Shown piece after piece: positions 28,676 to 41,546 of a stretch of DNA of 64,000 nt. The stretch covers positions 3,395,780 through 3,459,779 of the forward strand of contig CM038911.1 in the NCBI GenBank assembly GCA_021904315.1, read 5' to 3'. Position 1 is the first letter of the stretch. Each line of letters starts with the position of its first letter. The notes under the pieces were generated by a model. That model worked only from the letters and a program-made list of their open reading frames with translations, was not told the DNA's origin and did no database searches. This DNA is from Sphagnum magellanicum (Eukaryota > Streptophyta > Sphagnopsida > Sphagnales > Sphagnaceae). The translations under genes were made by a program, and so were the position numbers.

Positions 28676-29044
28676 AGTGTTTCAATGGAAAATGGCCTGC
28701 ACTCAATATTTTCGCATCCTAATTTTGTGTTAAAAGTTTTTTTCTTACCACACATAAACTGTAAATATCAAAGCATCAAAACGTTTAAACATTGAGGAAT
28801 CATGTAGAGCCCAAAGGTAGTGTGACCAATTAGTGCGACCAGGCAATCAGTAGCAGCAAGTGTGTGAGCAGTACATGTAAATACCCAACCAGCAGCAGTG
28901 TTTTTTGTTTTCCCGTGTCTCCTGAAAACCCTTGTATCGTGCACAAATTTAGTGTACCCACACCCACTTTTACACTGCTCTTGTGCATTGCTTCATCCAA
29001 AAGAGGCGTGGAGGCCATTTTCCAGTGAAACGCTGGGGATGCCC
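28676..29044. mobile_element. PIF/Harbinger-type MITE, 369 bp, with TTA target duplications
   Basis: The 5' end GAGCATCTCCAGTGTTTCA matches the reverse complement of the 3' end (GGGCATCCCCAGCGTTTCA) over 32 positions (28676-28707 against 29044-29013), with 4 mismatches that I count. TTA flanks both ends (28673-28675 and 29045-29047). Terminal GAGCATC/GGGCATC sequences with a 3-bp TTA/TAA duplication are typical of Tourist/PIF-Harbinger MITEs. There is no transposase; movement would depend on an element elsewhere. Confidence 0.9.
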
Positions 29045-29047
29045 TTA

Positions 29048-30360
29048 CAGTATACGCTCAAGTCTGAAACGACAACCTGGTCCTTCTTTGAAACCTGATA
29101 ATTTTCTCACTTAGTTTGCTTGCAGAAGTTGCTGGCGGGCTGAGACACCAAGCAGCATCAACTATGAATGACATTGGCAGGGCACTGGTATCAGCATGGA
29201 AAGTTGCTAATAATGTTTGTCTGTAGTGTCTGTTTTGGGCAGCAAGATGCCCATTTCACATGGCTTTCATTTTAGTCTGTTACTTGCAAAATGCATGCAG
29301 GGAACAAAATGTGATCAAAGATGCGAGCAGAAGGCTGGCAGATACTGTACAGATCAAATTAAAATTAGGGTTTATATAGATATAAAGTTTAACATTAATA
29401 AAAAATAATATTCAACTCCCTACTTGCCAACTTTAAAAAATAAAATCAACTTGTCTACTTAGACAACCTGCCTTTTTTTTCAAGAATGTTTTTTCATGCT
29501 TTTGAGTTTGAGTTCCAATCTACCAAAATACTAGTTCCAATGTCCGGTTCTTGTGCCAACTTCAAAAAAAAAAAAAGTGAACTCAAATCCCGGGTCACAG
29601 AAACGTAACCCGAAACCTTTGGTTTTAACACTGAAAACCAAATACTCTCACAAGATTGGTATGTACCCAGATTGGGTGCTTCTCAGTTTTTTCTGAAAAT
29701 TGTTAGGTCCGGTTTTTTAAAAAACTTGTAAGAACTGCATTGATTCTTCAAAAGTTTATTTCCCCCAGCTTTAAGATAATTGAACAAAGTTTCAAAATTT
29801 TAAGAAAAAAATTTCAACCAATTTTCAAAGTGCCAATTCTTACACATTTCATACTAATTGATTTCCAAAGGCAATTCTCATAAACTAATTATCAAAAGTT
29901 CAATTATTATTTCTAGCAAAAATATCTTTTTTAAAAAATTACAAAAATATAGAGAAAAAATTTTCTTCCAAAAATTTATAACACTCGAAGGTGAGCTACA
30001 ATGCTGGTTGGCACAAAGTCAAAGCACTTGTCAAGCTGACACTCTTCCGTCTCTTGGTACCAAGAAACTCCACCAAGGCCTTTTCCAGATCCTAACCGAT
30101 TTTTGCCATACTGGATACACACAAGTGGAGCTAACAAATCCATACCTCGAAATCTCTCCCCCATCTCTCACCAAAGCCAGTTAGTTTTAGAGATCTTGGG
30201 AAGCTCATGAAGGCGTGCATGCTTGATCTATTTTTTCTACAGTGAAACTATTGGAGGCAGCTGCAATCTTGAAGATTGGGTTTTGGAGCTGGTTGATCAA
30301 TCCTGGGGGCAAGTAGGTGGTTGAATCCTTTTTGTTTCTTTTGAGATTGAAGGAAAAAAA
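29048..30360. other. Intergenic DNA and UGT upstream region
   Basis: I recognise no gene here. The last ~300 bases should include the promoter and 5' UTR of the UGT gene, but no clear TATA box stands out. Confidence 0.5.
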
Positions 30361-33300
30361 ATGAGTACTCTGAATGGGTCGAGGAGGGAGATAATTGCTG
30401 GTTCTCCTTCTTCTCCTCCTCCTCACTTGGTGATGGTGCCTACTCCTGGCTTAGGACACGAGAATCCTTTTCTTCAAGCTGCTAGAAGGATAGCAGACGA
30501 GGGGATCATTGTCACCTACGTGAGCACCGACAGACACATCTCCCAGGTCTTGAACAGGCCGGAGTTTGTACATCTGAGAAGCAGCAGCACCAGCTCCCAG
30601 CTTCTGCGGTTCGTGAACTTCCGGGATGGATTGGGTCATGTAGCGGAAAGAGAATTTTACCTAATCATGCGAACCCAGGAAGTGGTAACGAAGCTAACTC
30701 AGCTGTTGGAGGAAGTGGTGATCGACCTTTGTTCACCAGAGACCGAGAAGACGCGGTCTGTTGCGTCTGCACCTCCTCCCTGTTGCATTCTGCATGACAT
30801 GTTCTCCACTTGGGCCCAAGACGTTGCCGACAACCTTCAGCTTGCTAAACACATGCTGTATGTCTCCCCAGCCTGTTGCCTCGCCATCTTATTCCAGGTT
30901 TCGCTTCCTTCATTCTGCAGTTTTTTTTTGTGTCCTTGAAATGCACTGTAGGAAGTCTAAGAAAACGGATCAGCGGGACACAGAAAAGATTTGTTGTCAA
31001 CTTTAAACCCTAGTTTTCGCTACCCATTTAGAGAATGTGATCTACATCTGCAGTACTTACCAAGAACATGTCTTCTGCATTAGTAGTCATAATCTGAGAG
31101 TTCTTCAAGGGCATGGAACAACAAGATTTCACAAGAAAGTGCAGCTCTGGAAGCTTGAGCCGTTTGACTGATTCTTCTGGTTTCAGGAGAATCTGATGAC
31201 CTGATGGTGAAATTGTCAATGTGATGGCAGGCACCACGGCTTCGAAAAGAGGGTCGTGCTCCTGTGACACCAGAGAATGAACACATTTTTCTAACAGACA
31301 TTGCTGGATTGCCACCGATTCACCCACGTGATTTTCCCGTTTCCTTGGTGGATGCCACTGTGTGCCAGCAGACAGAGAGGGGCCATAGTCTATTCCGTGT
31401 TGCCACTGTCATCCTGGTGAACACTTTCCATGCCTTGGAATGGAGGGTTCTGAACGGCATTCGCTCTCAGGTTATCGGGACAGAAGATTTCAAGGTTAAC
31501 TTTCTTACACATCACGATAATAAATCCTCTCTCCAATACGAGGTCTAGTTGATCTTGCTGTCAATCAAGATCATGAAAGAGGTAGGTTTTCAATTCAAAA
31601 GTCTAGAGCTTTTTTGTCAGCATTGTTTTTGGGGTTTAGCATCTTCCACAGTTTAATGAACTCCATTCTTGTTATTATAAAGGAACAAAAGTGCTGCATG
31701 TGCTGTATCCAGGTGTTCAGCCTTAAAACTCCAAGCACACTTTGACTTCACAAGGAATCCAGAGCTCTAAGGTTTGGAGTCTTTTGGAGGGAGGGTGTTG
31801 TGAAACACAATGTAGAGCTTTTATCTGTCAGCCCATGGTCTTCAATGTCCAGTCTCTCATGCTGCAGTCCCACCTGGGTGCACATGGCTTTGACAAAATT
31901 GCAGATCTGGGATTGAAACAAACCATTCAACTAGTTTGGAAAGGAAATTCTGCCATCATAGTGGGATGAAGAAGAGCTTCAAGGAAACTAAGTTGGTGTT
32001 GAATGGCTTTGAATGACAGCACCTTGAACCTGTTTTTGCAGACCAAAGTTGTCTTGGAAATAGGTCCGTTGCTCCCAGAGGCACAGTTTTGTGACGACAG
32101 AACAGGTGATCACATAATCAAGGAAACCACCCATGAGAAACACCCATGCATACTTTGGCTCAACCTTCAGGTCCCATCATCTGTCCTATTCATTTCATTT
32201 GGGAGTGTTGCTACACTCTCAGCTCCTCAGATCCTGGATTTGGCAGCAGGCATTGAAGCCAGTAATCAACCCTTCTTATGGATGTTGCGTTCCCCAGATG
32301 CCCCTATGGTGACCCATGACTATGATGGTGCCCTGCCTGCATTGGAATTCCTCCCTCCAGGTATCTCTACTGGCTCACTCTACTACCCCTTTTGAAATCA
32401 GAGGCCATACAACCCATAAGCTAATAAACTGGCACTTGTGCTTCGATCCTGCTGCGAAACAGTTCCTCATTCCCACCTGCAGCAAACATTGGAATTGGTA
32501 CCTCAAATTAAGATGCACATGTGTAAACATCTATGCTGCAAGCTTCCAATCAACTGCAATGAAATTTTTGTTGTAATGTTCACAGTCTTCAGGGGTCAAA
32601 GGCTGGTGTGATCAAATTGAACCTTGTGTGTATAAACAAGGGCTGACATTTTGGTCTGAGGGTCGCAGTCACAGAGTATGTGAGGGGGGCTCTTTTGGAA
32701 ACAGGGTTTGAGGAACGCACAAAGGATAGAGGGACGATTTATTCGGGTTGGGCACCACAAGTGGAAATCTTACACCACCCTGCTGTAGGTGGTTTCTTGT
32801 CGCACTCAGGATGGAACTCTGTACTGGAGAGTATATGTGCAGGAATCCCAATCCTTTCATGGCCCATGATTGCAGAACAGAAGCTCATTTGCAGGTCAGT
32901 ATACAACTGTTTCAAAAGGCTCAAATGTGAAGCTCACAGGGGTGAATACTATTCCAATTCCAGGATGACCCTAGGGCCTAGAGTGATTCTGTATAGGAGA
33001 GTGGTTCATGTGAGATCACAATTTTGTGGAGGTAACACAGGAAAGGACAGCCAACAAGCTGTTGGCACTCATGCAACACTGAGGATGCTCTCACTTGCTT
33101 TTCCACTTTGGATCTATGGGAAGAAGGCTGTTTGCTTGAGGCATTTTTCACCTGTTTTATGGTCCAATGGAACTCTAACTCTGCATTTGAACTCTCAAGT
33201 TCAGTGATGATAATGATTGTAGTGGAATTTGAGAATCAAATTATGACGTCTTTGCAGGTTTCTAGTGGACACAGCAAAGTTGGCGATTGAGATACAGAAA

Positions 33301-33573
33301 AATAAGGATGAACTAGTGACAAAAGAGGAGGTTGAGTGGAAAGTGAGGGCTTTGATGCAAGGGGAGGAAGGTCAATGCATAAAAAGAAATGTTGTCATAA
33401 TGCAAAGAAATGCAAGAAAGGCGGTGGCAGATGGGGGAATATCCAAACAGAATTTTGAAGCTTATATTGACCATTTGCGGACAGGAAGACCATTGAAGAA
33501 TGCAGAGTTCAATGATGGAGAGGTGAGATCTGGAATCACAGGAACTACCCATCATATGGATCCAGTCTCATGA
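30361..33573 (+). CDS. Family-1 UDP-glycosyltransferase (UGT), 5 exons, 541 aa
   Basis: Plant UGTs transfer a sugar from a UDP-sugar to small hydrophobic acceptors such as flavonoids or hormones in the cytosol. Predicted exons are 30361-30897, 31231-31494, 32042-32360, 32705-32894 and 33258-33573; each junction is GT-AG and the frame closes at 1626 nt. The N-terminal PTPGLGH places the catalytic His at about residue 33, and LHDMFSTW supplies the partner Asp. [11 protein letters not shown] begins the C-terminal domain. The 44-residue PSPG sugar-donor box starts at WAPQVEIL (about residue 389) and ends at the invariant WPMIAEQ. Within it the usual HCGWNS reads HSGWNS. The length is a little above the usual 450-500 residues, mostly in the N-terminal leader and C-terminal tail. 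The exon 2 acceptor is the least certain junction. Acceptor and sugar specificity cannot be told. Confidence 0.9.
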
Positions 33574-34354
33574 TTTGATATTTATCCTTGAGTTCACTGA
33601 TGCCCCTAATAGTTTATGCAGGTTTCAGGACATTAGTCATTACCAGTTTCATGAACTGGATAAAATGTTAAGGTGGCATGTACAGTAATTGCTTTAAGAA
33701 TTATGTTCTATACTGCCAGTGAATTCTCAGTTTGTCAATCCTGGATTTGGTGATGGTTGTCATCCTTGTCCTCTGAGGATTGCAAGAGATGAAGACAATG
33801 AACGTGTAGCATGAATAATTATTTTTTTTGTTTTGAGGTGCTCTTATTCCAGATAACGTCAATTTTGATCAATGTGTGTGGCAATTTCCATTACCTTCTT
33901 GGCTTGAAGATGTTTTTCACATGCATTAGATGCTGGATTAATATTTGTGGATTAGTTGCATTAACATGCGGACAACAACTTTATATAATTGTAATCAAAG
34001 ACACAGATGAAACAAACACTCACAATCAGTTATTTGCAGTATTCACTATGGTCATTATTGTTGTTGAACATAATGTTTGATTGTTACATCTTGTACTAGA
34101 TGATGGCAAACATTTGCATGTGGCTCATGAGCCTTGCAAATAGGATCTCAGTGGTGTTTTAGGATTTAGTTCATGGGCTTGGTGACATTGAATTTTAACA
34201 TTGCATCAAAAGGAATGGGTGGTTGTTTGATGTTATGGTTGATCATGGGGCATTTCCATTACACATGGGAGTCAGAGATCTTCATGGGTAGTTTCACAAA
34301 GGCTTTGGAGATGTATGTTCTTGATATATCTCCACATTCAACAGCTGTGGATGT

Positions 34355-34535
34355 TTTTATGGTAGAGGAGTACAATGTCCATGCATAAAAAGTAGTGTTC
34401 AAATGCAAATAAATCCAAGAAAAGCTGTAGCCAATGGGGTGAATTATCCAAACAGAATTTTGAAGAATATGAACTGACCATATGTGGACACAAAGACATT
34501 TTGCAGAATGCAGTGTTGACTGATGGGAAGGTGAG
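34355..34535 (+). pseudogene. Decayed copy of the UGT last exon
   Basis: From CATGCATAAAAAG onwards the sequence aligns with 33375-33540 of the UGT final exon, sharing blocks such as ATCCAAACAGAATTTTGAAG and ending in the same GATGG..AGGTGAGAT. Substitutions and indels break the frame. It lies 0.8 kb downstream of the functional exon, so it is a tandem duplicate of the gene's 3' end whose other exons are lost or unrecognisable. Confidence 0.85.
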
Positions 34536-34561
34536 ATTAGTCCAGTGGCCACTGATGGATA

Positions 34562-34623
34562 TCTTGCAGAGATGAAATTTCAGAGATCTCTCAGGAATCT
34601 CCAGAAATTTCATCTCTGCAAGA
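34562..34623. repeat. Perfect 20-bp inverted repeat at a duplication breakpoint
   Basis: TCTTGCAGAGATGAAATTTC (34562-34581) is the exact reverse complement of 34604-34623, with a 22-nt spacer that is itself partly palindromic (AGAGATCTCT). The right arm is the first sequence homologous to the kinase gene (compare 41,571-41,590), so the left arm is an inverted copy of it. Confidence 0.95.
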
Positions 34624-35305
34624 GAATAACAGAAGAGTGCTCCAGTATTTAGTGGAAAACAAGACTTCTTTCCTCATCAACAGGCAACAGTGTGTGTGCT
34701 CCTCTCCAATAAGCTATTAGAGACTGAGAAAACACTGAAAACAATCCAGGATAAGCTATCTCACAAAGATAAGTAGTTCAGGATTTCCAAATGTAGGTCC
34801 AGCAACTCAGGAACTTGTCCATGTGCTAAAAGCTGCTCACAAGACAATCCTCAAAGACTGCCTCTGCAATGACAGATGGATGAAATCATCTCTTAGACAA
34901 GGTGGAGACTTGAAGGAAATTTTTGCTGAAATTCTATATGACCTACAATGGTATAATGTAATGGGACTATGCTGCATCTTCTTGCAGTGGATATTTTGAG
35001 ACAATTGGACTCCCCCCAAATGGATTCTTCAACTGGTAGATTGTGAGAGGAAACTGAGTGAATGTGACAATGATAGTGTGTTGAGAGCTGCAAAGCAGGA
35101 TCAGGAGGATTTCAAGGATCTCCTGAGGGACTTGATTAAAGCGGGATTGTGCTTGTCATCGAGAACACTGTACTGGAATGCATATAAATATGTAATGTCT
35201 TGCAACACAATTGCTGAGCGAGTTGTAGTTCCTAGCTCAGTTCCAAGCTTGGCCTGCAATGGCTAAGAAGAACTATCACAAGGAGCTGCATGCAGTCCAT
35301 AGAAA
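34604..35305 (+). pseudogene. Decayed copy of the kinase N-terminal (HeLo/MLKL-like) domain
   Basis: This aligns along its length with 41,571-42,265 of the kinase gene, for example the blocks around GGATTTCCAAATGT, TATGACCTACAATGGT and GCAAAGCAGGATCAGGAGGA. It contains in-frame stops and indels; one stop falls in the segment matching LSQQDTTSSG. Homology fades just after the equivalent of AKKNYHEKLH, before the kinase domain, so the catalytic part is absent. It cannot make a working protein. Confidence 0.9.
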
Positions 35306-38300
35306 CAGTCTTTCTTTGATTGCTAGCATTTTTTGTACTAGGCGATAGTATTGCTATAAAGTAAACTTGCTTTCTGTAAACTACCATTCCTTTCACTGAT
35401 TTTTCTTCTTTTTTTGGCGTGAAAACTGATGGTTGTTTCTTTTCTTTCTGGGACAATATTACTACATAATAGGTGGTATTTCTCCCAAAAAGAAAAATCA
35501 CCATATTTAAACCACCATTTGTGTTCCCTTTTTAAGCATTTCTTTCTATTTTTCTTTTTTGAGTAGTTGTAATACATTTGTACTCCATTTATTTTTTCTT
35601 ACATACCCAATTGTTACAAATGCCATTGAGGTAACTACTAGGCCCCTTGTTGGGAGCTATTTACAATGGTACAAAATCACTAGTTTTTGGAAGAACTCTG
35701 GGGTCTGGTTCTAGATTTATTTTTGAAATGCATGACCCATTAGTTCTGATTTTATATAAAAAATTCAAAAAGTAAAACCTGTTGGTTTCATGTTTGGGTG
35801 AGGTTTTATAGACTAGACTAGTTTCCCAATTTGATAGTTCTAGCCTTTATGAGACCTATTGATTTTGGGTTTTAAGGTTTTAAAACCTAAACCTAAAACC
35901 CTATCTAGACCCTACCTAAAAATCTACAACTTTAACAACATAATAACAACTGATTTTTAAAAGTAAAATAAAGTAACCCAATCATTATATATATATATAC
36001 ATATATACTTTGATAGTCAATGGCAATCCCAACCATTTCACCATCATTTTATTTTGATAAACAACTTGTGTTCCATTTGTACTTACTCATGAATGTCAAA
36101 ATTTTGGAACATTCAAAATGGGGTTGTGAAATCCATTTTGTTTGAATATATTCACCAGCATTGTTCCAAACCTTAAAACTCAAAGAGCAATGGAGGGAAG
36201 GAGAAAAACCTCAAGACCTCAAATGTTGAAGAGTATAATGCTGGGCTTGTTTCATTCTCATGGAGGTAATGCATTTGCCAGAAAAAGTTGTTAAAATGTT
36301 GTTGAGAAATGCAACAAAGAAATGCCCTAGCCACCACAGTTTGGGGTTTTAAGTAGCTATGGAATCCAAGGGCTATAAATCCTAACCTACAAAACCTAAA
36401 TATAGTGACACACTCCCAAGTCCCAGGTTGAACCCAATTGAGGGTCCACCTATGTTGAGTTACGGAAAGTTGGGACTTGAGGGGCGCTCCCGACTTCTAG
36501 CACTAAAGAGGGGTAGAGGGGTGTGCTAGAAGTCCCAAGATTAGATTAGGAAGATGGACTAGAAGATCAAGCATGAATCTGCATCCAAAACCAACCACAA
36601 GAGGGTTAGTTCACATTCGGGAACACCCTTGGGTGTTGGGACAAGCCACAATCAACTTGGACTACTTGACTCACCACGGCCCGGACTTGGGGGAAGCCAC
36701 CACCTTCCCCCATATAGTATTCTCTGCAACTCTCCGCTGAGGCTACATCCAAATGACCTTTTTTCCCAAGACTCCCAAGTTGGAGTCCCGAAACTGTCCC
36801 AGGTTGAAGTCTTGGGACTTTGGACGGTCGTAGCTCCTTGCCTTGAATTCAAATCGGGACGAGCTCTAAACCAAAGTTGTAGCTCTCGTCGAGAGCTTTT
36901 CAACGCCATGTTGCACTCCTCAAGGCAACGTCGAGTAGAGGTCGATTCCCAACTTTTAGTGGTCGGGAGTCAAATTGCCAATTTGACTCTCGGCCTTTCT
37001 TTTGCCCATAAATTAGGCTGCAAATGTCCAAATGGGCAATGCGAGGCCATTTTGGACATCTACGCTTTGAGAGCTTTCCATTGATATAAAGAACGCGCCA
37101 AGACAAAGAGATTTGACCCCTCAAATCGTCTTCTGAATTTTCAAGAGTCCCGAAGGACTCCATTTTCCCACTTTTGGGAGTGTGGGTTGCATTCTCACAC
37201 TTAGCCCCAAAATGGGGTTGCAACATATAGACTCTAGACTTCGCATAACACAAAAAAACTTAAAACATTAGATTCTAGATTTTACATAACACCTTATAAC
37301 CTAAAACCTTAAACTATATAGATTTCTATACTTGAGAACTTGATCAAGGTATCCTTTATTATGTTACTTGGGTATCAACTTTTTGAAGGGTATCAACCAT
37401 AATTGGTTTTCAAGTCCTAATTCTCAATCGGGGTTCACTTTTGAGATACCCACTGGTTCTCATTGTGAGAACTAAGCTGACACCCAACCAAGTAATCAAG
37501 GCTTTTCCTTGTTCTAATACTCACCCAACACTGATCAATGTTAAATACCTTGGTTGAGTCCTAGTTTGAAACCAACAATCAACCTAATATTTGGTTCTAG
37601 TTATGGATTAATGCTAAAAGAGAAACAATAATTATTTCTGTTTTCAGATTTAATCGTAATATCTCCTTCAAATTGAGTAACCAAAATTGGAATGATCAAA
37701 ATGGGGTTAGTAGTACTGACCAACATTGAATGAAGCATAATGCCTTGAAATTGTGTGGGTTGTTATTGATTTAAAGCTTTGTCATTTTCTTTCAAAATGT
37801 TGATTGGATGTTCAAACATCTTCATATAGAGTGTTAAGTTAGGGGTTGTGTGGAGTATGGTGGTGCCACCATGCCAAATTAAGCAAATTAATAAGGTTGT
37901 AAACCTAGCAATGAAAGCATTAAATGGTTTGTTTCGATAATTCCTTCATTCTTGTAAAGATGGTGTCCATGTACAATGATGTATGTACTAGACAAATAAG
38001 TCTTATGATGAAAATAATAATAATAATAATATGTTTTACATTCATATTTGAAAAAGATCAGAATCTAAATTTTTTCATTTCCTTGGGTTCCAAATGTGTG
38101 TTCAATGCTACTCTTCTCTTTTTCTTGTGAGAAGGGGTGGCGAAATGGAAACCACATTGACAAGATTTTCCTTTCAGTTGTCCCTCCCTAAAACTTGGAG
38201 AATCATTTGACAATATTTTTTTTGTTTTTTCATGCCGTTGCCATCATTGACAACTTAGAGAATAATCTATGAAAATGCTTTCATTACAACTTGCTTTGAT

Positions 38301-39430
38301 AAAAGAAATTAGCCAAAAAAAAAAAAAGGTGTGAGTAAAAGGAGTTTAAATAAATGAAGGTTCTTAATATGAAGTGAGATAGGAGAAACAAATGGCCTCC
38401 TTTTCATTCCTTCAACAGTTTTGTATTTAATAATCACTTACACCCAGTGTGAAATTTTGTCAAAATGAGAAATAAAATAAAATTGTCACAATATTCGTTT
38501 AAATTTATTTTTTAATCACATTTGGACTTTGATTTCAGTTTAGTAGCATTTTAAAAACTAGCATAGACAGGTTCTGAGAACCTCTAGTTGGGGTGCTAGA
38601 CAAGGATGCAACATCCGAAAATTGGGAAACATGTCACTGCTTACATATTACAATTAACATTTTTACAAATGAATAAATTATGAATGATCCAACTCTAGCC
38701 TCATGAAATCCAAGAAATTGGGTCTCTATTTTACAATGGTTCATTTTTCAATGGCCCATTCAACAATTTGGTGGCAAAATATGGATTCGGATTGGTATTG
38801 ACAAACAAAGGTACATGCTCGTGGCTATCAGCTCTTCCCTGTCCTTGTGAAGAACCCCATTTTTTTTTCCTGTTGGAAGGCTTCAAGTTAACTTTTCATT
38901 TTTTGAAATGCTCACCCTCCTTTAAAGAGAAACAAATTTCAGTCTGGTGTTAGCTAGCAGATACAGGGAATTTCTTTATAAAAAAAATCATACAACTCTT
39001 TACGAAGGGCCAAGCCAACCACTGGGCCTTACATCATATATTCCACGAAATTGATGTGACCCTGCCAAAGTTGATTAATAAACACACCATAAATTTGGAA
39101 AATGTACAAAGAAATTAGAAAAAGAAAAAGGGAGAATTTACAAGACGTCAGGGTAGCTCAAAATAGATGTGGAAATTAGACTGAGTGGAATTGCTGTGGC
39201 AGAATCTATGGATTCACATAATTAAATATGTGTTGTCTATTTGTGTATTGTCTATTTTTGAATGTGAAAGTCCTCGGCAGTAGGCAGTAGGATTTACCGG
39301 AATAATGGGCTGTGCAAGGCAGAATTCCCGCATATAGGAAAATATTTGACCAGGTCTTTAGTCTTAACGTGAGAATGGGTGACTTCTTTGTCAAAGAAAG
39401 AAGGCGCACAGAAGGCGAAAGGAAATCACC
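35306..39430. other. Intergenic DNA with one GC-richer repeat-like island (36.4-37.2 kb)
   Basis: This is mostly AT-rich with no gene seen. The island at 36,420-37,200 is richer in G and C and contains phrases such as GTTGTAGCTCTCGTCGAGAG and several GGGACT/AGTCCC words that I associate with LTRs of plant retrotransposons. I did not find the matching second LTR or any gag/pol coding. Apparent open frames there lie on both strands and look accidental. Confidence 0.45.
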
Positions 39431-39439
39431 TTAGGAAAT

Positions 39440-41540
39440 GATTCTTACTCATCCGTTTTCTCTACTTCCTCGTCTCCTTCCTTCCTTGTGTTTTTTCTGT
39501 GTCTGTCGGTTTTGCGGAAATGGAAGTGTCGACGGAGATGGCTAGCCTCGTCGTGGTTGATGCCCGCCACAATCTCCAACAATAACCATCTCTCTGTAAG
39601 CTTCCTTGAATCTATTGTGATGGATCCACCGTTCCCTTGACCTCCAAAGCTGCAGATGACACTGTGCATACTGTAGCCGTCTCCTTCGATTGTTGATTGA
39701 TTCCTCTGTTTTCTTGTTCTTGTCTGCCGTTTGGAGGAAGAAAAAAGTTCGAACTGATCCCTTTTTCTAATTTGGCGCAAGACACGAACGAAGGACCGGA
39801 AGGCTGTCGAATTTCTTGAGCGTTCCGATTGCGTCTTGTGACTTATTTTGAGCCGGTATGTCTCAGACTCCATTTGGAAAATCGTTAAAATTAGTTGGCG
39901 AGGGATATATGTGAAATCTTTCGGAGTTCAGCAATCTGTTGTAGATACACGTGTTGTGAATTTTCTTGATAAAAGATTTAATGTCTTTCTTCTTCTTTCA
40001 GTTGAAATCTGAGCAAGTTTTTTTAGTTTTTCTGGTCGAGCAACGAGGAACACTCTTACGGCTTTTTTGTCTTTGACAGTCACGATTCTTCTCGGGTTTG
40101 AGAGGCTGATTTCATGGCAATACGCTGCAGATAGATCCGTCATTGCTTTTAGTTGTCTTTACGCCTTGATAAATAACAAGTCGGGAGGTGCATGGATTGC
40201 AGTTTTGTAGCGGCAGATATTGTCGCTTTATCAAGCCTCTGCGCCTTGTTTCGGATCGGCAAAATTGTCATCTCTGCTCACGACTTCATGGCCATACCTG
40301 AATTTCAGTAAGTCTCCTTAGTTAGGTGTACCATCCCGAATCCTCTGCTCGCTTGAACAGTAGGTGTTCAGTTTACCGATAGACTATTCTATCCAGGTGC
40401 AATAGCATTCTTTGGATCATTTGATCCGTGGTGTGAGTTGCTTGCTCATAGGTGTCTGCTTGACTTTCTTAGCTTTCAGGGTGGAGACTTACATGCACTG
40501 TTGGGAGATGATGAACTCAGAGGGTAGCCCAGGAAGCTAGTCATTGCTATCCATGATGACGGTGATGGTCTGACACTTTGTGACCACTCATTGTCTTGGT
40601 ACCATCAACGTGTTGTTGTGTAGAGTTCTCATAGATGTGTTTTGAAATAGCTTTAGCATATGTTCTGCATCCCAGTAGTCATTGAGTGTTGTGCTTAAGG
40701 GATATCTTTAGAAGGAGAAGTTGTAATGAAATTAAGCTTACCTTACAAACTTAGTTTGTTGCAGCTTGAATGAGGATACTATTGACCCTTTTATGCTAGC
40801 TATGTCTCTTGAGTGCTACCAATCTCATGATCAAGAAGTCTTCCTGTTGCCTCTGCAAACATGACAGAAACTCTTGATGCAGATTTTGTATAACGGTTTG
40901 CTGGAAATTTATTATTACTTATATGCTGGATCCACGGTCATGAGAGCTGATGAAGTAAGTGGGTAGCCACGGCAGCTCGTCACTGCTATTTGTAATGAAG
41001 GTGATGGTCTGACACTTTGCAAGTGATGCTGATATAGTTATGAATGCGCTCATTGTCCTGTTACCTTCAAATTTATGATGTTGTGGAGATATCTCTGCAA
41101 CCTCATAAATATAATTTAAGGTGGAGACTTCCCAGGTAATGGCTTCAGCTTTTGCATAAGTTTCACAGAGGTTTCTCAAGATATCAGAGGTAAGTCCACT
41201 GCTGTAGGGAAAGTATGATGCAGTATGAGATGAGACATAAAGATATATACACATGATTCTTGCTTTCCCAGGGCTCCAGATTCTGGACCAACCCGCTTGG
41301 AAGCTGTAGGTGGCCACGAAATGCAGAAGGTACTCCTCTCCTGAATGCAAAGCAGAGGATTCCAGAGCCACCCTCATCCCAGGCGTTTCATGTAGGAGTT
41401 GCACCTGGAGATGAGGAGCACCAACTGAACTCAAGTTTTTCTGCTGCAAGGAATAAATTAGCAGAGGCCTGCTGGTGGAAAATGGTTTTCACATGCTCTT
41501 GCTCAGGTTGCTATATTTGCTGATATTGTTTCTTCAGAAT
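39440..41540 (+). other. Probable leader/upstream exon region of the kinase gene, with a diverged internal duplication
   Basis: GC content rises here compared with the flank, which suggests transcribed sequence. A short frame beginning ATGGAAGTGTCGACGGAGAT (39,520) encodes MEVSTEMASLVVVDARHNLQQ and stops; it could be a 5'-leader upstream ORF. Two segments, about 40,521-40,620 and 40,958-41,085, are diverged copies of each other (shared blocks GGTGATGGTCTGACACTTTG and CTCATTGTC). Their function is unknown. Open frames on the minus strand (39,445-39,873 and 40,919-41,449) have no recognisable domain. Exon boundaries upstream of 41,547 could not be fixed. Confidence 0.4.
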
Positions 41541-41546
41541 CCTTCA

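Noticed and set aside
36629..37253. 151- and 117-codon open frames on both strands in a GC-richer island
   Set aside because: Opposed frames without domains; the sequence looks like LTR or spacer repeat DNA instead of a gene.
39445..39873. 142-codon minus-strand open frame
   Set aside because: It has no recognisable domain and lies antisense to the probable kinase leader; the Arg/Lys/Glu-rich composition looks accidental.
40919..41449. 176-codon minus-strand open frame upstream of the kinase
   Set aside because: No family is recognised, and it overlaps a duplicated non-coding-looking block and probable kinase leader.
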